A stretch of 64,000 bases of DNA, taken from NCBI GenBank assembly GCA_024696945.1, contig JAILGF010000104.1, positions 1-64,000 of the forward strand, read 5' to 3'. Below the pieces are notes generated by a model. It was not told the origin of the DNA. It saw only the letters and a list, made by a program, of their open reading frames with translations, and did not search any database. The stretch's first letter is position 1. Every line of letters starts with the position of its first letter. The translations under genes and the position numbers were made by a program. This stretch comes from Lachnospiraceae bacterium. Its GTDB lineage: Bacteria > Bacillota > Clostridia > Lachnospirales > Lachnospiraceae. Positions 41,985 to 51,198 of this stretch are shown here, piece after piece.

Positions 41985-42015
41985 TGTGACAAAAAGAACC
42001 GTCCCCAATGTCACA
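41985..42015 (-). repeat. REP-like palindrome 4, 5' side of the RAYT
   Basis: TGTGACAAAAAGAACCGTCC then CCAATGTCACA; stem TGTGAC/GTCACA. It overlaps the end of rsmE: the last Met codon and TGA stop of rsmE (42011-42016) are palindrome bases. Confidence 0.8.
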
Positions 42016-42760
42016 TGTTAATAAAACCCATTACTGAAAGCAGCATCATCCCTGCTGTTTCAGTACGTAAAATACGTTTTCCAAGCGATATGACTTTCGC
42101 ACCCGAACTGACAGCATCATCAACCTCAGCAGGCTCAAATCCACCTTCGGGTCCTATAAATATTGCAACATCGCTTCCTGAAGGGATATTTTCTATTTGC
42201 TTCAGTGCTTGCTTCATACCCTCTGAGGAACTATCTGCATTTTCATAAGGGATCAAAAAAACATCCATCCTGCTAGCCATCTTAATGGCATCTTTAAAAC
42301 CGGTACATCCGAATACCCGGGGAATTATCCCTCTTCCGGACTGCTTTGCAGCACTCTCAGAAATAGCCTGCCAGCGTTTAATCTTAGATTCCTCTTTTTT
42401 CTTATCATCCAGTTTTATTATCACACGTTTAGTCATGACAGGGATAATCTCAAAAACACCAAGTTCAACTGACTTCTGGATAATCATTTCCATCTTGTCC
42501 TTCTTGGGAAGTCCTTGGAACAGATGAATTCTAAAAGGTAATTCAGCCTCTGATATCCCCGAGCTAAGTATCTCCGTCACCACTTCATCTCTGTCCAATG
42601 AAACAATTCTTGTGTGATAATCAGTTCCCTCACTGTCGCAGATTATAATTTCCTCACCTTCCTTCATACGAAGGACATTTTTTATATGGTTTACATCATC
42701 ACCATAAATTGATATGGTTTTATCTGTTATATTTGTCTTTTCCGTGTAGAAATGATACAT
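42011..42760 (-). CDS. rsmE: 16S rRNA m3U1498 methyltransferase RsmE
   Basis: 249 residues, SPOUT methyltransferase. N-terminal PUA-like domain (MYHFYTEKTNITD, GDDVNHIKNVLRMKEGEEI) and C-terminal knot with VAIFIGPEGGFEPAEVDDA and SLGKRILRTETAGMMLLS, both diagnostic. I start at ATG 42760, where the family begins, rather than 42823, which would add 21 residues and nearly touch prmA; AAGGA is about 11 bases upstream. The C terminus has been trimmed or altered by a palindrome: Met-stop come from its bases. Downstream of prmA, the usual order. Confidence 0.94.
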   Translation of the reverse strand: MYHFYTEKTNITDKTISIYGDDVNHIKNVLRMKEGEEIIICDSEGTDYHTRIVSLDRDEVVTEILSSGISEAELPFRIHLFQGLPKKDKMEMIIQKSVELGVFEIIPVMTKRVIIKLDDKKKEESKIKRWQAISESAAKQSGRGIIPRVFGCTGFKDAIKMASRMDVFLIPYENADSSSEGMKQALKQIENIPSGSDVAIFIGPEGGFEPAEVDDAVSSGAKVISLGKRILRTETAGMMLLSVMGFINM

Positions 42761-42795
42761 ATACAGTATAAATTCCTTCCTAGCTGCTGCATCTG

Positions 42796-43869
42796 TCACC
42801 TTTTTGCAACAAATGCCACCCAATCGTTCATATGCAACACTTCAAGTATTTCAAAATTATTACGTAACAAAGCCTCCCGTACAGCATCTTCTTTGGTATT
42901 TATGATTCCGGAGCTGATGAATAATGCACCTTTTTTCATATATCTTCCGGTAACTTCAGATAACGGAATAATAATATCCGCTAAAATATTTGCAACAACA
43001 ACATCAAACCTATTGAAACCGGTAATTTTGCATATATCATCATCTTCTAATACATTTCCGGTATAATATCTTATAGCGTTATCAATTATCGGAATTACTG
43101 CAGAGCTATTATCATCTATAATACTGCCGCTATTACAGTTTGATTTCAAAAGATGACAAATAGAACCGTCCCCATTGTCACCTAAATACTCGGCAGTTAT
43201 GCCATTTATAACAGCATTCTCAACTGAAGTTCTCGAAGCATTGTCATCAACATCAATACCCAGACCGCACTCCGCGCCCAGCTTCATTCCGACAATCGAG
43301 AGGATCCCGCTGCCGCAGCCAACATCGAGAAGCTTGTTCCCGGTTTTAAGATATTTTTTCAAAGCCTTTATACAAAGCTTTGTGGTTTCGTGTGCCCCCG
43401 TGCCGAAAGCAGTTCCGGGATCGATTTCTATGATTATGTCATTTTCATCATGATCGGGAAGTTCACTGACATCGGTCCAGGTAGGCTTTATCACTATTCC
43501 TTCATCTGCCCTGAATGGTTTAAAGAATTCCTTCCAATTATTTATCCAATCCTTGTCTTCGGTTTCGGAAACATCAAATTTCAAGCTTCCTAAATTGTAT
43601 TCATCCTTATAAAGCTCAAGATTTTCTAAAATAAGGGCTTTAAGTTCTTCGACATCCGAATCAACATCAACATAGAAGCTTAACTCAGCAATCCCATCAT
43701 CCGGCGGAAGTTCCGGAAGGATATCGATAAACATACGCTTCTTGTCTTCATCGGAAAGCTGTATCTTATCCTCTATCTGAACTCCTTCTATACCCATCTC
43801 ATCAAGAACAGCTGAAATAAGATCTTCTGCTTCGGTTGTTGTTTCAAGGGTAATTTTTTTCCACTTCAT
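42796..43869 (-). CDS. prmA: Ribosomal protein L11 methyltransferase with in-frame palindrome insertion
   Basis: Methylates L11. 357 residues from ATG 43869 (AAGG upstream), about 40 more than is usual. N-terminal recognition domain, then a SAM domain: IDPGTAFGTGAHETTKL, LLDVGCGSGILSI, and VVANILADIIIPL near 285. Between ASRTSVENAVINGI (about 212-226) and YYTGNVLED (about 267-275) is an extra segment. Its first part, GDNGDGSICHLL (230-241), is the translation of palindrome 5; the next 25 residues (SNCNSGSIIDD..., Ser/Asn/Ile-rich) have no counterpart that I know. The insertion falls in a surface loop between two strands of the Rossmann fold and keeps the frame, so the enzyme may still work. 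Confidence 0.9.
   Translation of the reverse strand: MKWKKITLETTTEAEDLISAVLDEMGIEGVQIEDKIQLSDEDKKRMFIDILPELPPDDGIAELSFYVDVDSDVEELKALILENLELYKDEYNLGSLKFDVSETEDKDWINNWKEFFKPFRADEGIVIKPTWTDVSELPDHDENDIIIEIDPGTAFGTGAHETTKLCIKALKKYLKTGNKLLDVGCGSGILSIVGMKLGAECGLGIDVDDNASRTSVENAVINGITAEYLGDNGDGSICHLLKSNCNSGSIIDDNSSAVIPIIDNAIRYYTGNVLEDDDICKITGFNRFDVVVANILADIIIPLSEVTGRYMKKGALFISSGIINTKEDAVREALLRNNFEILEVLHMNDWVAFVAKR
43151..43183 (-). repeat. REP-like palindrome 5, translated inside prmA
   Basis: AGATGACAAATAGAACCGTC then CCCATTGTCACCT on the plus strand, same family as palindromes 1-4, arms AGATGACAA/TTGTCACCT imperfect. Read on the minus strand in the prmA frame with no stop. Confidence 0.85.
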
Positions 43870-43938
43870 TATATATGACCTTTCAAATAAAAATCTCAAG
43901 GTAAAAGCGTACTATAATTATGTTGATCAACACCACAA

Positions 43939-46341
43939 CTAATAATTCGTACGTATCTCAACTACTGCACCATACCCTTCAAAAGCAGCCTTTATCTCAT
44001 CGGCATAATCCTTTTCATCTGTATGGATGACTACCATAGGCTCATTAACTACATTATCAACCAAGTCTCTTGATGCCATCAGACCAATATGTGAATAATC
44101 GTTTACAAGCTTAATCATTCTGGTACGGTCTTCGCCCAAGCTAACAAGTATTACAGAGTACTGACCAAGGTCACCGACAATTGTATCTCCGGAGTCGGTA
44201 CCATTCTCCTGTGAATCCTGACCATTTTCATTATTATCAGTACCATTGTCAGAACCGTTTTCGTTTACATTTCCCTGAGGGTCAAGGTCCGTTCCGGTTG
44301 AATCTACTTTATCGTCAATCTTGCCGGTGTTATCGGTATTGTCAACATTATCAGTGTTATTGACATTGTCTGTGTTATCGGTATTTTCAGTTTTATCGGT
44401 ATCTACATTTTCTTCATTATTGATTTCGTTATCGGTACCTTTATCAGCATTATCCCTTAACTTAGTTCCGGAAACTGTAAACGTAATCTCAATAGAATCC
44501 TTGAATGAGAAATCCTTTGATTTAACAGCTGCCTTCTTACCTGTCAGATCACTGTTTTCATCGTAGAACTTTGCCGTATATCCAGTATCCCAATGATCGG
44601 TGACAATATTTTCGCTGTTCATTTTTATTTCATTTCCGTCACAGATAATACTGATGTCGGTGATCTCAGCTTCACTTATATCAATATCACTTATTGTTCC
44701 ATTGTTTTCACTTACCATCTGAAGGCTCATATCCTTAAGGCCGTCGATCATTTCAGGAACGTTTTCATACTCGGAAAGGCTGGCCTTCATAGTATAAATG
44801 CCATCGCCATAAACCTTGACAACATTTTTATTGTCCAGATTTACATTCCCGCTTTTAAATTCATTGTCATTCTTGTCACAGATATAAATGAATGCTAATG
44901 CAGGCTCAAAATGCATTTCATTTGTATCATCCACATTGTCAAAAACAACATATTTCTCGTATCTTATATGGTTAGATCTAAATTTCTCATATGTTTCGTA
45001 ACCAAGATAGAAATGAGTTCTGTCCTCGGTGGTAAACGCTTCACCGCTGATCATATAGGTTGAAACAGTATAATCATCAGAAGGACATTTAGCTTCGGGC
45101 ATATTAAAGCTTCCGTCATCATTTCTCGTAATACCGTCATAAAGACTGTACCAGTATACCCATCTCTGATCGTCGAAGCTGCACTTAACATCACACTTGT
45201 AGATATTATAAAGAGCATTTTGCTCAGCCTGCCAGGAGGTTCCTTCCTGGTACGTGATAATTGATCCGATATAGATTACATTTAAAAGTGAATCGGGTTC
45301 AACGCTTCTTTCCTCACCCTTAGCCCAATAAGCTTTGATCTTATCAATATCATCCGATTTTATTTTTTCGAATAATTCGGGTTCAAGCATACTAACATCT
45401 GTCAAAGGTTCAGCCAGACCTTCTACGGTAATCTCCATCGTGGTCGAATCCATCTTGAGTCCGCGTGATGCAGCATATTCTTCAATTGTTTTGCTTGTTC
45501 CAGATTCAACGGTAACGGTCACAACATCACCGTTAGACAGTTCTTCCGTCTTATCAAGAACATAATCCCAGCTCCATATATAATCGTTCTGAGAAGAATC
45601 CTTTCTGATATCAGCAGTCCCCTTTCCGCTTACGCCCTTAAACTCAACAGAAATACCCGCAAAAGGATCGTATGCCGAAAGCTCCTCAAGTCCGGTTACA
45701 GTATAATAATATTCCTTAGAGGCAGCAACCTTGCCAAGCTCAGCAAGCTTCTTATCAAGATCTCCGCCGTCATAATCCTTAACGGTTATCTTTATCTTCT
45801 CTCCGTTTGAGAGATTTTCGCTTTTCTCAAGAACGTAATCTACGAACCAATATTCCGAAGGAAGGTTTGAGGTATAGAACCATGCATATCCGTTAGTATC
45901 CTTACCGTCAGTTTTGATCTCAATGTCTTTAAACAGATCGATCGTTTCAAGCTCGTCAAGTCCGCTTACAGTGGTTGTAAAATCACTGTAGGTTACATTA
46001 AGTCCCGCATCATTAAGCAGTTCTTCTTTATTGATATCTGCCCATGAAAGATTAATTGTCTCACCGTTTGAAAGATTGCTTGTTTTGTCAGCACTTATTT
46101 CCAGCTTTCTCAAGAGTCTGAGGGCTGCCATGGACTTTTTCTCCCCCAAGGTATCCTCATGTTCAGTTAAAAGCTTATTATAATCAATAGAAATATCAAC
46201 GGTTCCCTTTCCGGTATAACCCTCATACTCAAACTTAACATAATTGTTCAGATCTACGTCAACATTTTTAGAGCATGCGGTAAGTATGCCGAGAACAAAA
46301 ACTGTAAGAAGAACAAACTTAATGACAGAATTTTTTTTCAT
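43939..46341 (-). CDS. Lipoprotein with tandem repeats and an L7/L12-like C-terminal domain
   Basis: 800 residues. Lipobox LTAC (Cys23). Residues 30-320 hold about three related units of 85-95 residues, each with a beta-rich segment and the motif LSNGE-x-I/V-x-(I/L/V)-x-V (near 107, 180, 265), ending in TVxGLxEL. A middle domain (330-620) is not recognised. Residues 640-725 are a Asn/Asp/Thr linker with DNTDNV units. The final 74 residues (727-800, 43942-44163) match the ribosomal L7/L12 C-terminal domain: YSVILVSLGEDRTRMIKLV, GLMASRDLVDNV, IKAAFEGYGAVVEI. It should be displayed outside the cell. Co-transcribed with the dipeptidase gene 15 bases upstream. Confidence 0.85.
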   Translation of the reverse strand: MKKNSVIKFVLLTVFVLGILTACSKNVDVDLNNYVKFEYEGYTGKGTVDISIDYNKLLTEHEDTLGEKKSMAALRLLRKLEISADKTSNLSNGETINLSWADINKEELLNDAGLNVTYSDFTTTVSGLDELETIDLFKDIEIKTDGKDTNGYAWFYTSNLPSEYWFVDYVLEKSENLSNGEKIKITVKDYDGGDLDKKLAELGKVAASKEYYYTVTGLEELSAYDPFAGISVEFKGVSGKGTADIRKDSSQNDYIWSWDYVLDKTEELSNGDVVTVTVESGTSKTIEEYAASRGLKMDSTTMEITVEGLAEPLTDVSMLEPELFEKIKSDDIDKIKAYWAKGEERSVEPDSLLNVIYIGSIITYQEGTSWQAEQNALYNIYKCDVKCSFDDQRWVYWYSLYDGITRNDDGSFNMPEAKCPSDDYTVSTYMISGEAFTTEDRTHFYLGYETYEKFRSNHIRYEKYVVFDNVDDTNEMHFEPALAFIYICDKNDNEFKSGNVNLDNKNVVKVYGDGIYTMKASLSEYENVPEMIDGLKDMSLQMVSENNGTISDIDISEAEITDISIICDGNEIKMNSENIVTDHWDTGYTAKFYDENSDLTGKKAAVKSKDFSFKDSIEITFTVSGTKLRDNADKGTDNEINNEENVDTDKTENTDNTDNVNNTDNVDNTDNTGKIDDKVDSTGTDLDPQGNVNENGSDNGTDNNENGQDSQENGTDSGDTIVGDLGQYSVILVSLGEDRTRMIKLVNDYSHIGLMASRDLVDNVVNEPMVVIHTDEKDYADEIKAAFEGYGAVVEIRTNY

Positions 46342-46356
46342 TATTATACCTCATTA

Positions 46357-47856
46357 TTAACACATTTTTTCCAATATATCGAGAAGCATTCTCCATACAC
46401 GTTCGACAGATGCTATATCCAGTCTTTCCTTCGGTGTATGTATATCGAGAATGTTGGGGCCGAAGGAAATGGCATCAAGTCCGCCGAGTTTATCAACGAA
46501 TAATCCGCATTCCAAACCGGCATGTATGATGTTTACCAATGGATCCTTTCCGTAAACATGTTTGAATGATGAAATACATAGTTCTCTTAGTGCAGATTCG
46601 TTTTCAAATTTCCAGCCGGGATAGTTTCCTTTAAGTTCAACAGAACCATCCATCATCTCTACACATATGCGGATTTTTTTGATTGCATCCGTTTTTTGGG
46701 ATTCTATAGATGATCTAACGAGTATGCTCATCTTGAACGAATCCTCATCAATTTTAACAATACCGATATTCTGTGAGGTCTGGACCATATCCTTCAGATC
46801 CATACTCATCTCGATAACACCCTGATGGATCATAAACAAAGTAGTAAGAACCTTAGATGTAGAAACGTCATCAAGCCTCTTCATGCTTTTATAATCATTA
46901 CCATATGTTTTATCAAGCAATTCCTCAGACTGTTTTGATACAGTCATCGTCATATCGGGATTAACACATAAATATTCATCCTTCAGCTTCTGATCACTGG
47001 TTCTTAGATAACGAAGGGCATCTATAAACAACGATGAGTCCATCTCTATAAGAGCTGAAGCATTGTCGGCTATTACATTATCAAACTTTCCGCCGTCCAG
47101 TCTGATAAGCTTAAAAGGAATCTGTTCAATAAGATCATACAGTGCTCTTCCCAAAGCACTGATAGCCGAAGCGGGCTGTTTACCGATCTCTGTTCCGGAA
47201 TGTCCACCCCTAAAACCTGAATAAGCCACCGTTACATACGTTAAATCCGGATTTGAAAAATCCTCAATTTCTTCCATGATTATGGGTATAGAGCAATTGA
47301 CTCTGCATCCACCCGCACATCCGCAGGTAAAAATACCTTCTTCTTCACTGTCAATGTTTAAAAGCCTTCGTCCGGTTATAAGGGTCGGAGTTAAACCGTT
47401 GGCCCCATCCATTCCTGTTTCTTCGTCAACCGTAAACACCGCTTCGATCGGAGGATGTTTTATTTCATTCGAATCCAGAACGGCCAAAGCATAAGCAACC
47501 GCAATCCCGTCATCTCCGCCCAAGGTAGTGTCCTTAGCAAAAACGTATTTGTCGTCATGCATAAGTTCTATAGGTTCGGTTGCCATATCCTTTGTGCAAT
47601 CGGATGTTTTGGCACAGACCATATCCAGATGGCCTTGGATTACAACTGTCGGAGAATTCTCATATCCGGGAGTTGCAGGTTTATATATAATAATATTGTT
47701 AAGCTTATCCTTTATGCATGCAAGACCGCGTTCCTTGGCAAATTTAACGCATAATTCGCTAACCTGTTCAGTGTTTCCCGAACCTCTGGGAACAGATGAT
47801 ATATATTCAAAGAATTCAAATACTTTTTGTGGTTTCAATCCGTTAAGAACATTCAC
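46357..47856 (-). CDS. pepD: Aminoacyl-histidine dipeptidase (PepD)
   Basis: 499 residues, M20 metallopeptidase hydrolysing Xaa-His and other dipeptides in the cytoplasm. IQGHLDMVCAK near 79 and LGGDDGIAVAYALAVL near 115 carry zinc ligands, VDEETGMDGA near 145 the catalytic Glu and a ligand Glu, and GLECGLFVDKL at the C-terminal half. The start is a GTG (47854-47856) after AAGGAG. It lacks a signal peptide. It follows the secreted carboxypeptidase gene by about 80 bases, so peptides trimmed outside may be finished here. Confidence 0.94.
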   Translation of the reverse strand: MNVLNGLKPQKVFEFFEYISSVPRGSGNTEQVSELCVKFAKERGLACIKDKLNNIIIYKPATPGYENSPTVVIQGHLDMVCAKTSDCTKDMATEPIELMHDDKYVFAKDTTLGGDDGIAVAYALAVLDSNEIKHPPIEAVFTVDEETGMDGANGLTPTLITGRRLLNIDSEEEGIFTCGCAGGCRVNCSIPIIMEEIEDFSNPDLTYVTVAYSGFRGGHSGTEIGKQPASAISALGRALYDLIEQIPFKLIRLDGGKFDNVIADNASALIEMDSSLFIDALRYLRTSDQKLKDEYLCVNPDMTMTVSKQSEELLDKTYGNDYKSMKRLDDVSTSKVLTTLFMIHQGVIEMSMDLKDMVQTSQNIGIVKIDEDSFKMSILVRSSIESQKTDAIKKIRICVEMMDGSVELKGNYPGWKFENESALRELCISSFKHVYGKDPLVNIIHAGLECGLFVDKLGGLDAISFGPNILDIHTPKERLDIASVERVWRMLLDILEKMC

Positions 47857-47937
47857 GATATATCAGCTCCTTTACATTTTCGCTAAAACACGCACCTTTT
47901 ATAATACCATTTCTCACCTTAAAAATCAATATATCAT

Positions 47938-49962
47938 CTATTTTTTTACTTCTGAAGCATATGTATAAAGCATTTCATCAAAGTTGTAGTCATAAAACTC
48001 CTGAGCTATCAGTTCTCTTGTTTCATCACTGTAACCGAGATATTCTGTACCATAACCTATCTCCCATGACATGCTCCTAAATTTGGGAGATCTCATACCA
48101 ACACTGTTTATCGACTCGGCATTCTTATATGACGGTGCCATGACAAGCGGATATTCATTGCCGTCTTCATCAAGATATACTGAGAAACCATATTTTGTTG
48201 AAAAAACAGTACCAATTGCTACAGCCCATGCATAATCAGTATTTGTGACGCCGCCTCCGTGAAGACCGTAATACTTTTCCATGTCTTCATCGTCATATGT
48301 ATAGCTTTTTCCCAATGAACCCTTTTCCTGAGTTTTTTTGCAGGCTTTAAAAAGTGTAAGACTTAAGGAATTGTTGTATTCCGGAGCATATCCCTTTCCT
48401 GCATAACCTATGCGTCCCTGCATATGGTAATCTACCAGGATTTCAGCCTTTCTTACTCCGATAAAATACTGATAGAATTTCATCATTGCCTTAACTTCAC
48501 TGCTTGAACCCGCATATTTACCGCAATAGTATATTTTATTAGGTGAAGTTGATTTTAGTTTCGTCTTTTCAACTCCCTTTTTCACCTGCATCCATCCAAG
48601 TCCTGGGAAGTTACGGTTTATATCGGTTCCGTCAGATGTTGCTTTCCATAAAACCTCTTCACTGTATCGCCAATGCTTTTCGTCAAAGGCAATACCGTCG
48701 TGTCCATCAGGGTTTACGCAGGCAACTGCAACGAAACGAGTTGTCGCAAGAGCATCTTTTGCTTTTTGGGTCCCGTTACGATAAGCGTTAAGTATATCAG
48801 TAAGCTCTTTTAAAATAAATACAGGTCCGGCTGTCTCACGTGCATGTACCTGTCCGGTAAGCAGGACTATATGACTGTCCTCCCAAGCACGATCCGTCAG
48901 GTCTATATCTAAAGCATACATATCCTTACCTGAAACAGATTTGCCGATCTTATAGAGTCTTACGCCCTCGTAGGTTGCCAGCTTGTTCATGATCGATACA
49001 AGATCTTTATATGAATACTTTTTACTCAGGTCAACCTCTGCTTTTTCCCATTTTTTCCCTTCAGGTGTAACATCCTCCCATTTAAAATCCATGGCTGCAA
49101 TATAATCTTCTGTCGGCATACCCGGAGTATCTCCAAACGTTCCGTAATCCTTTATAAGCTCGTTTATCTCCTTCTTAGAAAGAAGCTGCCCGGAATCATT
49201 CATTGTAACCGTATAATCATACGAATTAGCTTTTTCCACCGTACTGCCAATACCCATTGATATATGCTTAACGTCGCTTACCTGTCCATCCATCGTCGTA
49301 TTTCCTATTGCAGCATAAGTCCTGACCATAAATTCATAATCGTCCTTTTCATCTATACCGATTTTATAGCTTCTCTCTTCAGAACCATCTTTTTTAAGTA
49401 TCTTAACCAATTCATATTCTTCAGCGTTAACCGGTTTCATGTATATATAATATCCGGCAGCATTTTCGGTTTTACTGATATTTAAGGTTAATTCTGTCCG
49501 GTTCTTATTAGAAAAAAGCGTAAATTCCGGTTTACCCGTGATCTTTGAAGCTTTTATCTGTTCTCCGTTCGCAAATACTATTTTACAGTTTTCGTTAAAA
49601 GACTCTGCCTCAATCTGGGTAACACTTTCCGGAATAGTTATCTTTTTCAGGTCATCTCGTCCGTTAAACGCTCCGCTTAAGATCCCGGTTACCGTATATT
49701 CCGTATCCTCATCATATACTTTCTCAGGCAGCTTATATTTTCCGCTTTCTGAAAAAGTCTTATATTTCGAGCTTATGACAGAAACTTTATGCTTCTTTTC
49801 ATTTGTAATCTTGTAGCAGATATCCTTATAAACAAAATCCCAAGGTTCTTCAAAAAAACTTATCCTGTTAAATATGTTTTCCTCGTCAGCGGCATAAGCA
49901 TTAATATTTCTAAAACCCGTGATCAAAATCAGAAAAACAAGACATAAAGAATGCTTCTTCAT
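47938..49962 (-). CDS. Secreted M14 zinc carboxypeptidase with leucine-rich segment
   Basis: 674 residues. Signal peptide 1-24 (ends NAYA-A). Residues 85-120 carry one BspA-type leucine-rich unit (GILSGAFNGRDDLKKITIPE), 140-230 look like a fibronectin type III domain, and about 320-665 are an M14 peptidase with zinc motif GQVHARETAGPV (His-x-x-Glu) near 387, later DINRNFPGLGW with Asn-Arg-Asn-Phe substrate residues, the third ligand His in DYHMQGRIGY, and the catalytic Glu expected in SMSWEIGYG. It trims C-terminal residues from peptides, possibly peptidoglycan-derived. No wall anchor is seen. Confidence 0.9.
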   Translation of the reverse strand: MKKHSLCLVFLILITGFRNINAYAADEENIFNRISFFEEPWDFVYKDICYKITNEKKHKVSVISSKYKTFSESGKYKLPEKVYDEDTEYTVTGILSGAFNGRDDLKKITIPESVTQIEAESFNENCKIVFANGEQIKASKITGKPEFTLFSNKNRTELTLNISKTENAAGYYIYMKPVNAEEYELVKILKKDGSEERSYKIGIDEKDDYEFMVRTYAAIGNTTMDGQVSDVKHISMGIGSTVEKANSYDYTVTMNDSGQLLSKKEINELIKDYGTFGDTPGMPTEDYIAAMDFKWEDVTPEGKKWEKAEVDLSKKYSYKDLVSIMNKLATYEGVRLYKIGKSVSGKDMYALDIDLTDRAWEDSHIVLLTGQVHARETAGPVFILKELTDILNAYRNGTQKAKDALATTRFVAVACVNPDGHDGIAFDEKHWRYSEEVLWKATSDGTDINRNFPGLGWMQVKKGVEKTKLKSTSPNKIYYCGKYAGSSSEVKAMMKFYQYFIGVRKAEILVDYHMQGRIGYAGKGYAPEYNNSLSLTLFKACKKTQEKGSLGKSYTYDDEDMEKYYGLHGGGVTNTDYAWAVAIGTVFSTKYGFSVYLDEDGNEYPLVMAPSYKNAESINSVGMRSPKFRSMSWEIGYGTEYLGYSDETRELIAQEFYDYNFDEMLYTYASEVKK

Positions 49963-50010
49963 AAACTCTCCGTTCCTCCCGAAACTTATAATGGCGTTTT
50001 CTATTATTCA

Positions 50011-50060
50011 ATAAAGAGACTGGGTTAAGCTTAAATAAAGTCTAAACTCAGTCTCTTTAT
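50011..50060 (-). terminator. Terminator of ackA-pta
   Basis: ATAAAGAGACTG and CAGTCTCTTTAT form a 12-bp stem, extended by GGGTT/AACTC-type pairs to nearly 20 bp, 30 bases after the pta stop. Confidence 0.75.
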
Positions 50061-50090
50061 ACTTCTGTAGTTTGTTATAAAAATATATAT

Positions 50091-51089
50091 TTAGTTGTTT
50101 GCAGCTGCCTGTACAGCAGTAATAGCTACAACACCAACGATATCCTCAGCGAAGCATCCACGTGAAAGGTCATTAACCGGAGCTGCGATACCCTGCATAA
50201 CAGGACCGTAAGCTTCAGCCTTTGCAAGACGCTGAACAAGCTTGTATCCGATGTTACCAGCATCAAGGTCGGGGAAGATAAGAACGTTAGCCTTACCTGC
50301 AACCTTTGAATCGGGAGCCTTTGAAGCACCAACTGAAGGAACGATAGCTGCATCAAGCTGTAACTCGCCGTCAAGCTCGATATCAGGATAAGTCTCCTTA
50401 GCAATTCTTGTAGCCTCAACCACCTTTGTAACGTCATCATGCTTTGCACTGCCCTTTGAAGAATGGCTGAGCATTGCTACTCTAGCCTTCTTGCCGGTAA
50501 GAAGCTCAAAGCTCTTTGCTGACTGAGAAGCAATCTCAGCAAGCTGCTCGGGATCGGGATTCTGGTTAAGACCACAGTCACCGAATACGAAAACGCCATC
50601 CTCACCATACTCACAGTTAGGTACGATCATCAGGAAGAATGCTGATGCTGACTTGTTGCCAGGAGCAGTCTTAAGTATCTGTAAGCAAGGACGAAGTGTG
50701 TTTGCAGTTGAATGGCAAGCACCTGAAACAACGCCGTCTGCATCACCCATCTTAACCATCATTACTGCAAATGTGGTATAGTCTGTGGTAAGTGCCTGCT
50801 CAGCAAGCTCGGGTGTCATACCCTTCTTTGAACGGAGCTCAACCAACTTATCGATGTAAGCCTGGAGCTTATCGCACTCCTTAGGATTTACGATAGTAGC
50901 ACCTGAAAGATCAAGGCCCTCACCTAACTTGTCGATGTCAGCCTTATTTCCGATAAGGATAATCTTTGCGTTGCCCTCTTTAAGAGTGGTAGCTGCAGCT
51001 TCAAGTACACGTCTGTCCTCAGCCTCAGGGAGAACGATGGTCTTAATGTTCTTTCTTGCACGTGCTTTGATATCATCTATAAAACTCAT
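50091..51089 (-). CDS. pta: Phosphate acetyltransferase
   Basis: Converts acetyl-CoA and phosphate to acetyl phosphate, feeding acetate kinase for ATP in fermentation. 332 residues, the short form with only the catalytic PTA_PTB domain. MSFIDDIKARARKNIKTIVL at the N terminus, SGACHSTANTLRPCLQI near 122, LSHSSKGSAKHDDV near 207, NVLIFPDLDAGNIGYKL near 268 are family signatures. SD AGGAGG. It follows ackA; a cloverleaf-like repeat lies between them. The order ackA then pta is the reverse of that in E. coli but common in Clostridia. Confidence 0.97.
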   Translation of the reverse strand: MSFIDDIKARARKNIKTIVLPEAEDRRVLEAAATTLKEGNAKIILIGNKADIDKLGEGLDLSGATIVNPKECDKLQAYIDKLVELRSKKGMTPELAEQALTTDYTTFAVMMVKMGDADGVVSGACHSTANTLRPCLQILKTAPGNKSASAFFLMIVPNCEYGEDGVFVFGDCGLNQNPDPEQLAEIASQSAKSFELLTGKKARVAMLSHSSKGSAKHDDVTKVVEATRIAKETYPDIELDGELQLDAAIVPSVGASKAPDSKVAGKANVLIFPDLDAGNIGYKLVQRLAKAEAYGPVMQGIAAPVNDLSRGCFAEDIVGVVAITAVQAAANN

Positions 51090-51109
51090 GATTTTTCCTC
51101 CTATGTTTT

Positions 51110-51172
51110 CACCTCAACTATTAAAGCCTTCCCCTCGAGGGGAAGGTGTCGCCAAAGGCGACGGATGAGGTG
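51110..51172. repeat. Cloverleaf-like interspersed repeat, copy B
   Basis: 63 bases between ackA and pta with terminal inverted repeat CACCTCA/TGAGGTG (51110-51116 and 51166-51172). Inside: a perfect 20-bp palindrome CCTTCCCCTCGAGGGGAAGG (51127-51146) and hairpin GTCGCC-AAA-GGCGAC (51148-51162). Same family as copies A and C. Confidence 0.85.
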
Positions 51173-51198
51173 TATAATTATATATTTGCGTATAAATA

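Larger units (their letters stand above)
41165..42015 (-). mobile_element. RAYT element: transposase with inverted flanking palindromes
   Basis: A Y1-type transposase gene (41198-41932) with palindrome 3 three bases beyond its 3' end and palindrome 4 about 50 bases before its 5' end, in opposite orientations. Both share GGGGACGGTTCT (or its complement). It interrupts a set of genes that look like one operon: prmA-rsmE on one side and desulfurase-thiI on the other. Layout fits a REP-associated tyrosine transposase with its REPs. Confidence 0.75.
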
